Assembly: GCA_052115395.1 (NCBI GenBank)
Contig: JBFRGO010000004.1
Reading direction: 5' to 3' (one strand)
Source of the DNA: Noviluteimonas sp052115395
GTDB lineage: Bacteria > Pseudomonadota > Gammaproteobacteria > Xanthomonadales > Xanthomonadaceae
Length of the DNA: 64,000 nucleotides
Every line of letters starts with the position of its first letter. Positions within the stretch are counted from its first letter, which is position 1. A program made the position numbers and the translations under genes. Positions 8,973 to 17,842 of the stretch are shown one piece after another. Under the pieces are notes generated by a model. It saw only the letters and a list, made by a program, of their open reading frames with translations, searched no databases and was not told the origin of the DNA.

Positions 8973-8986
8973 CGAACGAGCGTTCG
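8973..8986. promoter_or_regulatory. Palindromic site CGAACG-AG-CGTTCG (possible repressor operator)
   Basis: A perfect 6-bp inverted repeat with a 2-base centre lies in the 207-base gap between the rhomboid and FadL genes, followed by the overlapping half-site GTTCGTTACGAA. AACG/CGTT palindromes of this kind are typical of TetR-family operators. A regulator cannot be named, and no tetR gene is adjacent. Confidence 0.4.
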
Positions 8987-9141
8987 TTACGAAATAGGCA
9001 GCTTGGCGTTAGCAACAAGTTAACGAGTTGTGTATCTTCCCTACGGCGTCGTACGTCGGGAGGGGTTCCGGCACGCGCCGGTGCAGGCCGCAGAGCCTCC
9101 CGAGCCCTAAACCAAAAATTCGTCACCGGAGACAACTCGCA

Positions 9142-10530
9142 ATGCAAACGAACACCGTCATTCGCATCTCCGCACTCGCGCTCGCTGTCGCGGGCGGTCT
9201 TGCGATCGGCCAGGCGCACGCGTCGGGCTTCCAGCTCAAGGAAAACAGCGTCAAGGCGATGGGTCGTGCCTTCGCGGGCAGCGCGGCAGCCAAGGGCGAC
9301 ACCTCGGTCGTCGCCAACAACCCGGCTGCGATGTCGACGTTCAAGAAGGCCGCGATCCAGGCCGACGTCACCATGATCGACCTGTCGGCCGACTTCTCCG
9401 GCGGCGGTTCGGCTGCCGCGGGCACGCCCTTCCAGCAGCCCCTGACCGGCGGCAACGGCGGCGACGCCGGCGACAGCACCGCGGTCCCGGCCCTGTCGGC
9501 CGTGTTCCCGATGGGCGACTCGGGCGTCACGCTCGGCGCCATGGTCAGCGCGCCCTTCGGCCTGAAGACCGAATACGACGCCAACTGGGTGGGCCGCTAC
9601 ACCGCCATCAAGTCGGAAGTGAAGACCTATGACCTGACGCTGGCCGCGTCCTTCGACTTCGGCAGCCAAGTCTCCTTCGGCATGGGCCTGGTGTACGAGC
9701 GCGCCGAAGCCACGCTGTCCAAGGCCATCGACTTCGGTTCGCGCGTCTGCCAGATCAACATCCAGGCGTGCATCTTCCCGACGCCGCAGACCGCTGCGTT
9801 CGGTCCGCAGAAGAACGACGGCACGGTCGAAGTCAACGGCGACGACACCGGCATCGGCTGGATCGCCGGCATGCACATCCACCCGAGCGAGAACTTCTCG
9901 CTGGGCTTCTCGCACCGCTCGGAAATCGACCACGACATCGAAGGCACGGCCGACTTCACCCTGCCGGCAAACATCGCCGCGCTGCTCGCCGGCGCCGCCC
10001 CGGGCCAGTTCATCGACGCCGGCGCGCTGGCTTCGCTGACGACCCCGGCGGTCGACACGGTCTCGGTCACCTACGGTCTCACCGACAGCATCACGCTGAT
10101 GGGCGACTGGTCGTACACGCAGTGGTCTTCGCTGCAGGAAGTGGCGATCCAGTTCAAGAACCCGGCGCAGCAGCCGAACCCGGCCGTCGAAGATTTCGCG
10201 TGGGAAGACACCTCGTTCTGGTCGGTCGGCGCCGAGTGGGCGTTCAACGACCAGTGGACGTTCCGCGCCGGTTACGCGCAGGACCAGTCGCCGACGCACA
10301 TCGAAACGCGTACCCCGCGCCTGCCCGACGCAGACCGCCAGTGGTTCTCGCTGGGCGCCACCTGGGCCCCGAGCGAACATTGGGAAGTCACCGCCGGTTA
10401 CTCGCGCATCAAGACCGACGATCCGAAGGTCGCGCTGAGCCCGTCGCTCGCCAACAGCGGCACGACGCTGTTCGGCAGCTACAACGCGAACGTGAACCTG
10501 TGGGGCCTCTCGGGCCAGTACAAGTTCTGA
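9142..10530 (+). CDS. Outer membrane protein transport protein, FadL family
   Basis: A 462-aa outer membrane beta-barrel of the FadL/TodX family for uptake of long-chain fatty acids or other hydrophobic compounds. A signal peptide ending QAHA is followed by the family N-terminal hatch motif SGFQLKENSVKAMGRAFAGS and VVANNPAAMSTF. The barrel region has alternating aromatic strands and ends in the outer-membrane signature LSGQYKF (terminal Phe). A good ribosome site (GGAG, 9128-9131) precedes the ATG. The long leader with a palindromic site at 8973-8986 hints at regulation. It is monocistronic, closed by a hairpin shared with putA. Confidence 0.9.
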   Translation: MQTNTVIRISALALAVAGGLAIGQAHASGFQLKENSVKAMGRAFAGSAAAKGDTSVVANNPAAMSTFKKAAIQADVTMIDLSADFSGGGSAAAGTPFQQPLTGGNGGDAGDSTAVPALSAVFPMGDSGVTLGAMVSAPFGLKTEYDANWVGRYTAIKSEVKTYDLTLAASFDFGSQVSFGMGLVYERAEATLSKAIDFGSRVCQINIQACIFPTPQTAAFGPQKNDGTVEVNGDDTGIGWIAGMHIHPSENFSLGFSHRSEIDHDIEGTADFTLPANIAALLAGAAPGQFIDAGALASLTTPAVDTVSVTYGLTDSITLMGDWSYTQWSSLQEVAIQFKNPAQQPNPAVEDFAWEDTSFWSVGAEWAFNDQWTFRAGYAQDQSPTHIETRTPRLPDADRQWFSLGATWAPSEHWEVTAGYSRIKTDDPKVALSPSLANSGTTLFGSYNANVNLWGLSGQYKF

Positions 10531-10553
10531 TCGCAGCGACAACGCAACAAAGA

Positions 10554-10582
10554 AAAAGCCCCGCGAAAGCGGGGCTTTTTTT
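10554..10582. terminator. Bidirectional Rho-independent terminator, fadL-like / putA
   Basis: AAAAAGCCCCGC-GAAA-GCGGGGCTTTTTTT: a perfect stem flanked by A5 and T7 runs, so it functions in both directions between the convergent FadL-type gene and putA. Confidence 0.95.
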
Positions 10583-10600
10583 ATGCCGATTGCGCGGCGC

Positions 10601-13600
10601 TTACTCGCCGAGCGTCAACAACGACGCGTTGCCGCCCGCTGCCGTCGTGTTCACCGTCACCGTCTTCTCGGTGCCGAAACGCGGCAGGTAGTGCGGGCCA
10701 CCGGCCTTCGGGCCCGTGCCGCTCAAACCCTGTCCACCGAAGGGCTGCACGCCGACGACCGCGCCGATCTGGTTGCGGTTGACGTAGGCATTGCCCACCT
10801 TCACCCGCGACACGATGTGCTCGATCGTCTCGTCGATGCGCGAATGGATGCCGAGCGTCAGGCCGTAGCCCGTCGCGTTGATCGCATCGATCACCTTGTC
10901 CAGTTCGTCGGCCTTCCAGCGCACGACGTGCAGCGCCGGGCCGAAGACTTCCTTGTGCAGGCGATCGATCGAATCGATCTCGAAGGCCACCGGCGCGAAG
11001 TACGTGCCGTGCGCCGTCGACACATCCATCTTCGCTTCGGCGATCAGCTTGGCTTCGCTGCGCATGCGCTTGCCGTGCGCCTGGAGCATCGAGAACGCAT
11101 CCTTGTCGATCACCGGGCCGACGTCGGTCGACAACAGGCCGGGGTCGCCGACCTGCAACTCCGCCATTGCACCGGCGAGCATCGCGATCGTCTTGTCGGC
11201 GATGTCGTCCTGCACGAACAGCACGCGCGCGGCCGAACAACGCTGGCCAGCGGAGGTGAACGCTGACGACAACGCATCCTTGATCAACTGTTCCGGCAGC
11301 GCCGAGGAATCGCCGATCAGCGCGTTCTGCCCGCCGGTTTCGGCGATGAGCACGCCGATCGCCGCATCGCGCGCGGCGAGCGAACGATTGATCGCGCGCG
11401 CGGTATCGGTCGAGCCGGTGAAGGCCACGCCCGCCACGCGCGGATCCTTGGTGAGCGCCGCGCCGACGGTGGCGCCGTCGCCCGGCAGGAACTGCACGAC
11501 CGCTTCCGGAACGCCGGCTTCATGCAGCAACTTCACCGCGTAGTACCCGATGAGGTTGGTCTGTTCGGCCGGCTTGGCGATCACGCTGTTGCCGGCGGCG
11601 AGCGCCGCGGCCACTTGGCCGAGGAAGATCGCGAGCGGGAAATTCCACGGCGAGATGCACACGAACACACCGCGGCCCTGCAGGTGCAGTTCGTTGGACT
11701 CGCCGGTCGGGCCCGGCAGTTTTTCCGGATGCGCGAACAGCTTGCGCGCCTGCCCAGCGTAGTAGCGCAGGAAGTCGACGGCTTCGCGCACTTCGGCGAC
11801 GCCGTCGGGAATGGTCTTGCCGGCTTCCTTCGTGCACATCGCCATGAACTGCGGCATGCGCGCTTCAAGCAGCGTCGCCGCGTGTTCGAGGATCGCCGCG
11901 CGCGAGGCGGCCGGCGTGGCATCCCACTTCGGCTGCGCGGCGACGGCGTTGCGCAGCGCCTGTTCGACCGTCGCTGCGTCCGCGGCGCGCCAGGTGCCGA
12001 CTTGTTCGCGGCGGTCGGCGGGATTGGTCACGGCGATGTCGGCGCCGCCGGCGGTGATGCCCGGAACGAGCGGGAGTGCACGCCAATCGCCGGTCACGGC
12101 GGCGTTGAGCTGTTCGGCGAGGGCGCGCAGTTGCGCGTCGTTGGCGAGGTTGAGGCCCATGGAATTGTCCCGTTCGTCTGCGATGTCGTGCGCCTGGCTG
12201 CGATACACGTCGCGCGGCAGCGGAATGCGCGGATGTGGAATGGTTTCGAACCCGTCGACGATCTCGACCGGATCCTTCACCAGGTCGGCGATGGCCACGG
12301 TCTCGTCGGTGATGCGGTTGACGAAGCTGGAGTTGGCGCCGTTTTCGAGCAGGCGGCGCACCAGGTACGGCAACAGGTCCTCATGCGAACCGACCGGCGC
12401 GTATACGCGGCACGGCACGTCGAGGCGATCGGCCGGCACGACTTCGGCGTACAGATCGTCGCCCATGCCGTGCAGCTTCTGGAATTCGAAGTTCTTCCGC
12501 GTTTCGCCGTTGCGCGCGAGGCGATGGATCGCCGCGATCGTGTGCGCGTTGTGCGTGGCGAACATCGGATAGATCGCATCGGACGCAGCGAGCATGCGGC
12601 GTGCGTTGGCGAGGTAGCTGACGTCGGTGTTCGGCTTGCGCGTGAACACCGGGTACCCGGCCTGGCCATCGACCTGCGCGCGCTTGACCTCGCTGTCCCA
12701 GTACGCGCCCTTGACCAGGCGCACGGGAATGCGGCGGCCGGTGCGGCGCGCGAGATCGGCGAGCCAATCGATCACGAACGGCGCGCGCTTCTGGTAGGCC
12801 TGCACGGCCAGTCCATAGCCCTCCCAGCCGTCGAGCGATTTGTCTTCGTACGCAGCGCCGATGACGTCCAGCGAGAGTTCGAGGCGGTCGGCTTCCTCGG
12901 CATCGATGGTGAAACCGATGCCGTGGGACTTGGCGAGTTGCGCGAGTTCGAGCACGCGGGGGACGAGCTCGTCCATCACGCGCGCGCGCTTGGCCAGTTC
13001 GTAGCGCGGGTGCAGCGCCGAGAGCTTCACCGAGATCGACGGCGCGGCGAAGACGTCGGTGCCGACGAACTTGCCGCTGGTGCCGATGGCGTGGATCGCC
13101 GCGCGGTAGGCCTCGAGATAGCGCAGCGCGTCCTTCGTCGTCAGCGCGCCTTCGCCGAGCATGTCGAACGAATAGCGGTACGCCGCGTTGTCGCCCTTGC
13201 GCGAACGCGACAGCGCTTCGCCGATCGTGCGGCCCATGACGAACTGGTGGCCCATGATCCGCATCGCCTGGCGCACGGCCAGGCGCACGACGGGCTCGCC
13301 GATGCGGCCGACCAGCCGCTTGAAGGCGTTGTGGACGTCGCGCTTGGTGTCGTCGGCCAGGTCGACCAGGTGCCCGGTGAGCATCAGGCCCCAGGTCGAC
13401 GCATTCACCAGGATCGAATCGGACTGGCCCATGTGCCGCTTCCAGTCCGCTTCGCCCAGCTTGTCGCGGATGAGCTTGTCGGCGGTGTCTTGGTCGGGAA
13501 TGCGCAGCAGGGCCTCGGCCACGCACATCAGCAGCACGCCTTCCTCGCTGCCGAGGTCGTACTGCCGCATGAACGCTTCGATCGCGCCCTGGTCTTCGGC

Positions 13601-13819
13601 GCGGGCGCGCACGCGGCGCACGAGGTCGGCGGCGGTGGCCTGGATGGCCAGGCTGTCGGCTTCGGGCTGGCGGGCCTGCGCGAGCAGTTCGCGCACATGT
13701 TGCGTTTCGTCGCGCACCCAGGCGGCCGTGATGGCGGCGCGGAGCGGATCGGGGGACGCCGGCAATTCCGGCGTGAGCAACGGCCGTTCGGCCGTCGCGG
13801 GGAGGGGAAGGGAATTCAT
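10601..13819 (-). CDS. putA: Bifunctional proline dehydrogenase / L-glutamate-gamma-semialdehyde dehydrogenase
   Basis: Oxidises proline to glutamate in two steps (FAD-dependent PRODH, then NAD-dependent P5C dehydrogenase). The 1072-aa protein starts at MNSLPLPATAERP with a helical arm, followed by the PRODH barrel (about 190-480; LVKGAYWDSEVKRAQ and the late RVYAPVGSHEDLLPYLVRRL) and the ALDH domain (about 560-1040). The ALDH catalytic Glu is about residue 826 in IAETGGQNA and the Cys about 861 in GQRCSAARV. The N-terminal ribbon-helix-helix repressor domain of E. coli PutA is absent, as is a long C-terminal domain, so this is a short type A PutA that cannot autoregulate. Upstream in-frame ATGs (13888) add unlikely sequence. 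Confidence 0.97.
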   Translation of the reverse strand: MNSLPLPATAERPLLTPELPASPDPLRAAITAAWVRDETQHVRELLAQARQPEADSLAIQATAADLVRRVRARAEDQGAIEAFMRQYDLGSEEGVLLMCVAEALLRIPDQDTADKLIRDKLGEADWKRHMGQSDSILVNASTWGLMLTGHLVDLADDTKRDVHNAFKRLVGRIGEPVVRLAVRQAMRIMGHQFVMGRTIGEALSRSRKGDNAAYRYSFDMLGEGALTTKDALRYLEAYRAAIHAIGTSGKFVGTDVFAAPSISVKLSALHPRYELAKRARVMDELVPRVLELAQLAKSHGIGFTIDAEEADRLELSLDVIGAAYEDKSLDGWEGYGLAVQAYQKRAPFVIDWLADLARRTGRRIPVRLVKGAYWDSEVKRAQVDGQAGYPVFTRKPNTDVSYLANARRMLAASDAIYPMFATHNAHTIAAIHRLARNGETRKNFEFQKLHGMGDDLYAEVVPADRLDVPCRVYAPVGSHEDLLPYLVRRLLENGANSSFVNRITDETVAIADLVKDPVEIVDGFETIPHPRIPLPRDVYRSQAHDIADERDNSMGLNLANDAQLRALAEQLNAAVTGDWRALPLVPGITAGGADIAVTNPADRREQVGTWRAADAATVEQALRNAVAAQPKWDATPAASRAAILEHAATLLEARMPQFMAMCTKEAGKTIPDGVAEVREAVDFLRYYAGQARKLFAHPEKLPGPTGESNELHLQGRGVFVCISPWNFPLAIFLGQVAAALAAGNSVIAKPAEQTNLIGYYAVKLLHEAGVPEAVVQFLPGDGATVGAALTKDPRVAGVAFTGSTDTARAINRSLAARDAAIGVLIAETGGQNALIGDSSALPEQLIKDALSSAFTSAGQRCSAARVLFVQDDIADKTIAMLAGAMAELQVGDPGLLSTDVGPVIDKDAFSMLQAHGKRMRSEAKLIAEAKMDVSTAHGTYFAPVAFEIDSIDRLHKEVFGPALHVVRWKADELDKVIDAINATGYGLTLGIHSRIDETIEHIVSRVKVGNAYVNRNQIGAVVGVQPFGGQGLSGTGPKAGGPHYLPRFGTEKTVTVNTTAAGGNASLLTLGE

Positions 13820-13954
13820 CGGGCCCGCGTGGGTACGTGGCGAGCCGCATATTGTAGCGACGTGTACGCCGCGCGGCTTGCCCCGCATGGTCGGCGGGGG
13901 CTACCATTTCCCGTTTCCGCAGCCGGTTTTGCGTCACACCGGTTGCGGTTCGGC

Positions 13955-14434
13955 ATGATCGAGATGGTGTCGTCGGGGGTCGGGGCGGGTGCGCAACTGC
14001 GGTTGCGTCCGCGACGGGCTTTGACGGCCCGGCAGTTCCTCACCCTGTTCGCGTCGCTGGCCGCTGCAACCTGGCTGGTCGCGGGCCTGGGATGGTGGAG
14101 CGGCAACGTCTTCGCCCCCGCGTTCGCGCTGCTCGACAGCGTGTTCGTGGCGGTGGCACTGCGATGGGCGTGGCGGCTGGGAGAGCGTCGCGAAATCATT
14201 TCGGTCGGGCCGGAAGCGGTCGAGGTTTGGCGGTCGGCACAGCCGGCGCCCGCGTTTCGAGCACACCCGGTGTGGGTGCGCCTGGACGTGGAAGGCGACG
14301 GGGAGTCGATCGTGCTGTCCTCCAGCGGAGTCCGCTGCGAGGTCGGCGCCTTCCTCGGCCCGGGTGAACGCGGGCAACTCGCCACGCGCCTGAGGGCGCT
14401 GCTCGAGGCCAGCCGGAACCCATCGACGACATGA
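13955..14434 (+). CDS. DUF2244 domain-containing membrane protein
   Basis: A 159-aa protein with two adjacent hydrophobic segments (FLTLFASLAAATWLVAGLGW and FAPAFALLDSVFVAVALRWA) followed by a soluble beta-rich part with VSVGPEAVEVWRS-like sequence, typical of DUF2244. In alpha- and gammaproteobacteria this family sits beside cytochrome c oxidase genes; its function is unknown, with an assembly or accessory role inferred from context only. Start ATG at 13955 (MIEMVSSGV). The stop overlaps a possible upstream start of coxB (ATGA at 14431), suggesting it is the first gene of the oxidase operon. Confidence 0.85.
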   Translation: MIEMVSSGVGAGAQLRLRPRRALTARQFLTLFASLAAATWLVAGLGWWSGNVFAPAFALLDSVFVAVALRWAWRLGERREIISVGPEAVEVWRSAQPAPAFRAHPVWVRLDVEGDGESIVLSSSGVRCEVGAFLGPGERGQLATRLRALLEASRNPSTT

Positions 14435-14463
14435 CATTGCATTCAGCTGCGGGGCTCGTACCG

Positions 14464-15369
14464 ATGAAAGCAGGCTTCAACTCTTCCGGCGCCAAGGCTA
14501 TCGCCGTCCGTGCCGCCGCCGCGGCGTTCGCGCTCATGGCTTCGGCCGCCGCGTTCGCGACGCCGGCCGCCGAGCCGACCTCGCCGCACCCGTGGCAGCT
14601 CAACATGCGCGAGGGCGTCACGCACTCCTCGCGGATGGCCTACGACGCCCACATGGTCGCGCTGTGGATCTGCGTGGTCATCGGCATCGTGGTGTTCGGC
14701 GCGATGTTCTACGCGATGTGGAAGTTCCGCCATTCCAAGGGCGCCGTGCCCGACGTCAGCTTCACGCACAGCACCAAGCTGGAAATCGTCTGGACGCTCG
14801 TCCCGGTGATCCTGCTGGTGGGCATGGCCTGGCCGGCCACCGCCAAGCTGATCGCGATGTACGACACCCGCAATTCGCAGATGACGGTGAAGGTCACCGG
14901 CTACCAGTGGATGTGGAAGTACGAATACATGGGCGAGGGCGTGGAATTCACCAGCCGCCTTGCCAAGAGCAGCGATGCGATGCGCCAGTCCGGCAAGGTG
15001 CCGTCCTGGAACAACGAAGCCGACCGCCACTACCTGCTCGACGTCGACAACATGCTCGTCGTGCCGGTGAACACCAAGATCCGCTTCGTCATCACCGCCG
15101 ACGACGTCATCCACGCCTGGTGGGTGCCCTCGCTGGGCTGGAAGCAGGACGCGATCCCCGGGATCATCAACGAAGCCTGGACCGACATCGACACCCCCGG
15201 CATCTACCGCGGCCAGTGCGCGGAGCTGTGCGGCAAGGACCACGGCTTCATGCCGATCGTCGTGAAGGCCGTTTCGAAGGTCGAATTCCAGCGCTGGCTC
15301 GCCGAGCAGAAGGCGAAGCACGCCAGCACCACGCCGACGCCCGAGACAGCCGCGGCCGTGACGCAGTAA
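14464..15369 (+). CDS. coxB: Cytochrome c oxidase subunit II
   Basis: Receives electrons from cytochrome c through the binuclear CuA centre of the aa3 oxidase. The 301-aa protein has a signal peptide (ALMASAAAFA), two transmembrane helices (about residues 60-85 and 103-125) and a periplasmic cupredoxin domain. CuA ligands are visible as C252 and C256 in RGQCAELCGKDHGFM, H260 and the Met of GFM, with an upstream His in DDVIHAWWVPSLG. VTGYQWMWKYEY is the aromatic electron-entry patch. MKAGFNSS gives a normal signal peptide; a start at 14431 overlapping the DUF2244 stop is the alternative. No fused cytochrome c domain is present, and it is followed by ctaD. Confidence 0.95.
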   Translation: MKAGFNSSGAKAIAVRAAAAAFALMASAAAFATPAAEPTSPHPWQLNMREGVTHSSRMAYDAHMVALWICVVIGIVVFGAMFYAMWKFRHSKGAVPDVSFTHSTKLEIVWTLVPVILLVGMAWPATAKLIAMYDTRNSQMTVKVTGYQWMWKYEYMGEGVEFTSRLAKSSDAMRQSGKVPSWNNEADRHYLLDVDNMLVVPVNTKIRFVITADDVIHAWWVPSLGWKQDAIPGIINEAWTDIDTPGIYRGQCAELCGKDHGFMPIVVKAVSKVEFQRWLAEQKAKHASTTPTPETAAAVTQ

Positions 15370-15428
15370 GCGCACGCACCGGTCCCCGACGTTCCCCACC
15401 GAATCACGCGCATTACCTGAGGTAGGCC

Positions 15429-17054
15429 ATGGCCCAGTACGACGCCGCCGTCCACCACGACGACCACGGACACAAGCAGAGTTTCCTTGACCGTTGGTTC
15501 TTCTCCACGAACCACAAGGACATCGGCACGCTGTACCTGTTGTTCTCGTTCGTCATGTTCATCATCGGCGCTGCGATGTCGGTGATGATCCGTGCCGAGC
15601 TGATGCAACCGGGCCTGCAGTACGTCAAGCCCGAGTTCTTCAACCAGATGACCACCATGCACGCGCTGGTGATGATCTTCGGTGGCGTGATGCCGGCCTT
15701 CGTGGGCCTGGCCAACTGGATGGTGCCGCTGCAGATCGGCGCGCCGGACATGGCGCTGCCGCGCATGAACAACTGGTCGTTCTGGATCCTGCCCTTCGCC
15801 TTCACGCTGCTGCTGGGCACGCTGTTCCTGCCGGGCGGCGCGCCCGCCGGCGGCTGGACGCTGTATCCGCCGCTGTCGCTGCAGGGCGGCAGCAACCTGG
15901 CCTTCGCGATCTTCGCCATCCACATGATGGGCATCAGCTCGATCATGGGCGCGATCAACATCATCGCCACCATCCTCAACATGCGCGCCCCGGGCGTGGA
16001 CCTGCTGAAGATGCCGATCTTCTGCTGGACGTGGCTGATCACCGCGTTCCTGCTGATCGCCGTGATGCCGGTGCTCGCCGGCGCGGTGACGATGCTGCTC
16101 ACCGACCGCTTCTTCGACACCAGCTTCTTCAGCGCGGCCGGCGGCGGCGACCCGGTGATGTTCCAGCACATCTTCTGGTTCTTCGGGCACCCCGAGGTCT
16201 ACATCATGATCCTGCCCGCCTTCGGCGTGGCCTCGGAGATCATCCCCACCTTCTCGCGCAAGCCGCTGTTCGGCTACCAGGCGATGGTCTACGCCACCGC
16301 GTCGATCGCGTTCCTGTCGTTCATCGTGTGGGCGCACCACATGTTCACGGTGGGCATGCCGCTGGGTGGCGAGATCTACTTCATGTTCGCCACGATGCTC
16401 ATCGCCGTGCCGACGGGCGTGAAGGTGTTCAACTGGGTCACCACGATGTGGAAGGGCTCGATCTCCTTCGAAGCCCCGATGCTGTGGGCGATCGCCTTCG
16501 TCATCCTGTTCACCATCGGCGGCTTCTCGGGCCTGATGCTCGCGATCGTGCCGGCGGACTTCCAGTACCACGACACCTACTTCGTCGTCGCGCACTTCCA
16601 CTACGTGCTCGTGACCGGCGCGGTGTTCTCCATCATCGCCGCGGTGTACTACTGGTGGCCGAAGTGGACGGGGCGCATGTATTCGCAGGCCGCCGCCAAG
16701 TTCCACTTCTGGTGGTCGGTGGTGTTCGTCAACCTGCTGTTCTTCCCGCAGCACTTCCTGGGCCTGGCCGGCATGCCGCGCCGCATCCCGGATTACAACG
16801 TCGTGTTCGCCGACTGGAACATGGTCTCGTCGATCGGTGCGTTCGGCATGTTCGCCACGCCCTTCATCATGTTCTTCATCCTGTGGTCCTCGTTGAAGAA
16901 TGGCGAGAAGGCGACCGACCGCGTGTGGGAAAGCGCGCGCGGCCTGGAGTGGACGGTGGCTTCCCCGGCGCCGCACCACACGTTCACGACGCCGCCGGTC
17001 ATCAAGGACGGCGACCTCGCGCACGGCGACTTCGCGCACATGGATTTCGACTGA
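15429..17054 (+). CDS. ctaD: Cytochrome c oxidase subunit I (aa3 type)
   Basis: Catalytic subunit carrying heme a and the heme a3-CuB site that reduces O2 and pumps protons. The 541-aa length with about 12 helices is standard. Signatures include FFSTNHKDIGTLYL, the heme-a His in MTTMHALVMIFGGVM, HPEVYIMILPAFG (about residues 254-258, the CuB His-Tyr crosslink), VWAHHMFTVG (CuB histidines) and HFHYVLVTG (heme a and a3 ligands). The tail is His/Asp-rich (AHGDFAHMDFD). A possible ribosome site is GAGGTAGGCC before the ATG. It is the central gene of the cluster, with coxB upstream and a 46-codon gene then ctaG downstream. Confidence 0.98.
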   Translation: MAQYDAAVHHDDHGHKQSFLDRWFFSTNHKDIGTLYLLFSFVMFIIGAAMSVMIRAELMQPGLQYVKPEFFNQMTTMHALVMIFGGVMPAFVGLANWMVPLQIGAPDMALPRMNNWSFWILPFAFTLLLGTLFLPGGAPAGGWTLYPPLSLQGGSNLAFAIFAIHMMGISSIMGAINIIATILNMRAPGVDLLKMPIFCWTWLITAFLLIAVMPVLAGAVTMLLTDRFFDTSFFSAAGGGDPVMFQHIFWFFGHPEVYIMILPAFGVASEIIPTFSRKPLFGYQAMVYATASIAFLSFIVWAHHMFTVGMPLGGEIYFMFATMLIAVPTGVKVFNWVTTMWKGSISFEAPMLWAIAFVILFTIGGFSGLMLAIVPADFQYHDTYFVVAHFHYVLVTGAVFSIIAAVYYWWPKWTGRMYSQAAAKFHFWWSVVFVNLLFFPQHFLGLAGMPRRIPDYNVVFADWNMVSSIGAFGMFATPFIMFFILWSSLKNGEKATDRVWESARGLEWTVASPAPHHTFTTPPVIKDGDLAHGDFAHMDFD

Positions 17055-17081
17055 CGGGCACGCGTGCCTGATCACGACGCC

Positions 17082-17222
17082 ATGCAAGACGCCCCCAAGC
17101 CCTTGAGCCCCGAACAGGTCGCAGCCCGCCGCAAGCGCGTGCTGCTGACCGCGTGGGCGATCGGCCTGGTCGCGCTCGCGGTGTACCTGGCGTTCCTGCT
17201 CTCGGGGGTGCTCGGCAAATGA
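17082..17222 (+). CDS. Small single-span membrane protein of the cox operon
   Basis: A 46-aa protein (MQDAPKPLSPEQVAARRKR, then a hydrophobic helix LLTAWAIGLVALAVYLAFLL, ending SGVLGK). The positive patch before the helix suggests N-in topology. It sits between ctaD (27-base gap) and ctaG, whose ATG overlaps its stop (ATGA), so it is surely in the operon. Small one-helix proteins at this position are known in proteobacterial oxidase clusters and are usually called cytochrome oxidase small assembly proteins or CoxF/subunit-IV-like; which of these applies cannot be decided by eye. Confidence 0.75.
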   Translation: MQDAPKPLSPEQVAARRKRVLLTAWAIGLVALAVYLAFLLSGVLGK

Positions 17223-17815
17223 GCACGCCCGACAACACGCCTCGCGACGGCCGGAAATTCGGCGTCGGCAAGATGGTGGGCGTCGCGCTCGGCGCGTTCG
17301 CGTTCACCTTCTCGCTGGTGCCGCTGTATCGCATCGCGTGCGAGAAAGTGTTCGGCGTGCGCCTGGAGAAGGAAGCCATCGCCGCGCCGCTGGACGCCAG
17401 GGCCGACACGCAGCGCACGGTGACCGTGGTGTTCGACGGCGGCGTGAACTCCAAGCTGCCGTGGGCCTTCGAACCGCAGCAGGCCACGATGCAGGTCCAT
17501 CCGGGCCAGCAATACGAAGCCAGCTATTTCGCGCGCAACACCAGCACGCGCGCGATCGTCGGCAACGCCGTGCCCTCCGTGGCGCCGGCGCGCGCTTCGG
17601 GCTATTTCAGCAAGACCGAATGCTTCTGCTTCACCGCGCAGGAACTCGACGCCGGCGAAGGCCGCGCGATGCCGGTGCGCTTCATCGTCGATCCGGCGCT
17701 GCCGGCCGACGTCAACACGATCACGCTGTCGTATACCTTCTACAAGAACGAGACCCAGACCGCGCAGTTGAACGCGCCCAAGGGTGGATCGAACCTGCCG
17801 CACGCGGCTCCCTGA
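17219..17815 (+). CDS. ctaG: Cytochrome c oxidase assembly protein CtaG/Cox11
   Basis: Membrane-anchored copper chaperone that delivers Cu to the CuB site of subunit I. The 198-aa protein has one N-terminal helix (VGVALGAFAFTFSLVPLYRI) with the conserved LVPLYRIACE and a periplasmic Ig-like domain. The Cu-binding motif is KTECFCFTAQ, followed by MPVRFIVDPALP and ITLSYTF. The start overlaps the stop of the 46-codon gene. It is followed 27 bases later by ctaE, the classic ctaD-ctaG-ctaE order. Confidence 0.95.
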   Translation: MSTPDNTPRDGRKFGVGKMVGVALGAFAFTFSLVPLYRIACEKVFGVRLEKEAIAAPLDARADTQRTVTVVFDGGVNSKLPWAFEPQQATMQVHPGQQYEASYFARNTSTRAIVGNAVPSVAPARASGYFSKTECFCFTAQELDAGEGRAMPVRFIVDPALPADVNTITLSYTFYKNETQTAQLNAPKGGSNLPHAAP

Positions 17816-17842
17816 GCCTCATACGAAACCCGGAAAACCGTC

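Noticed and set aside
11522..14434. A 970-codon open frame antisense to putA
   Set aside because: It results from high GC and codon bias opposite a real gene. Only its last 159 codons (from 13955) leave putA and match DUF2244.
15204..17087. A 627-codon frame antisense to ctaD
   Set aside because: His/Arg/Asp-rich composition with no domain; it lies opposite a clear cytochrome oxidase gene.
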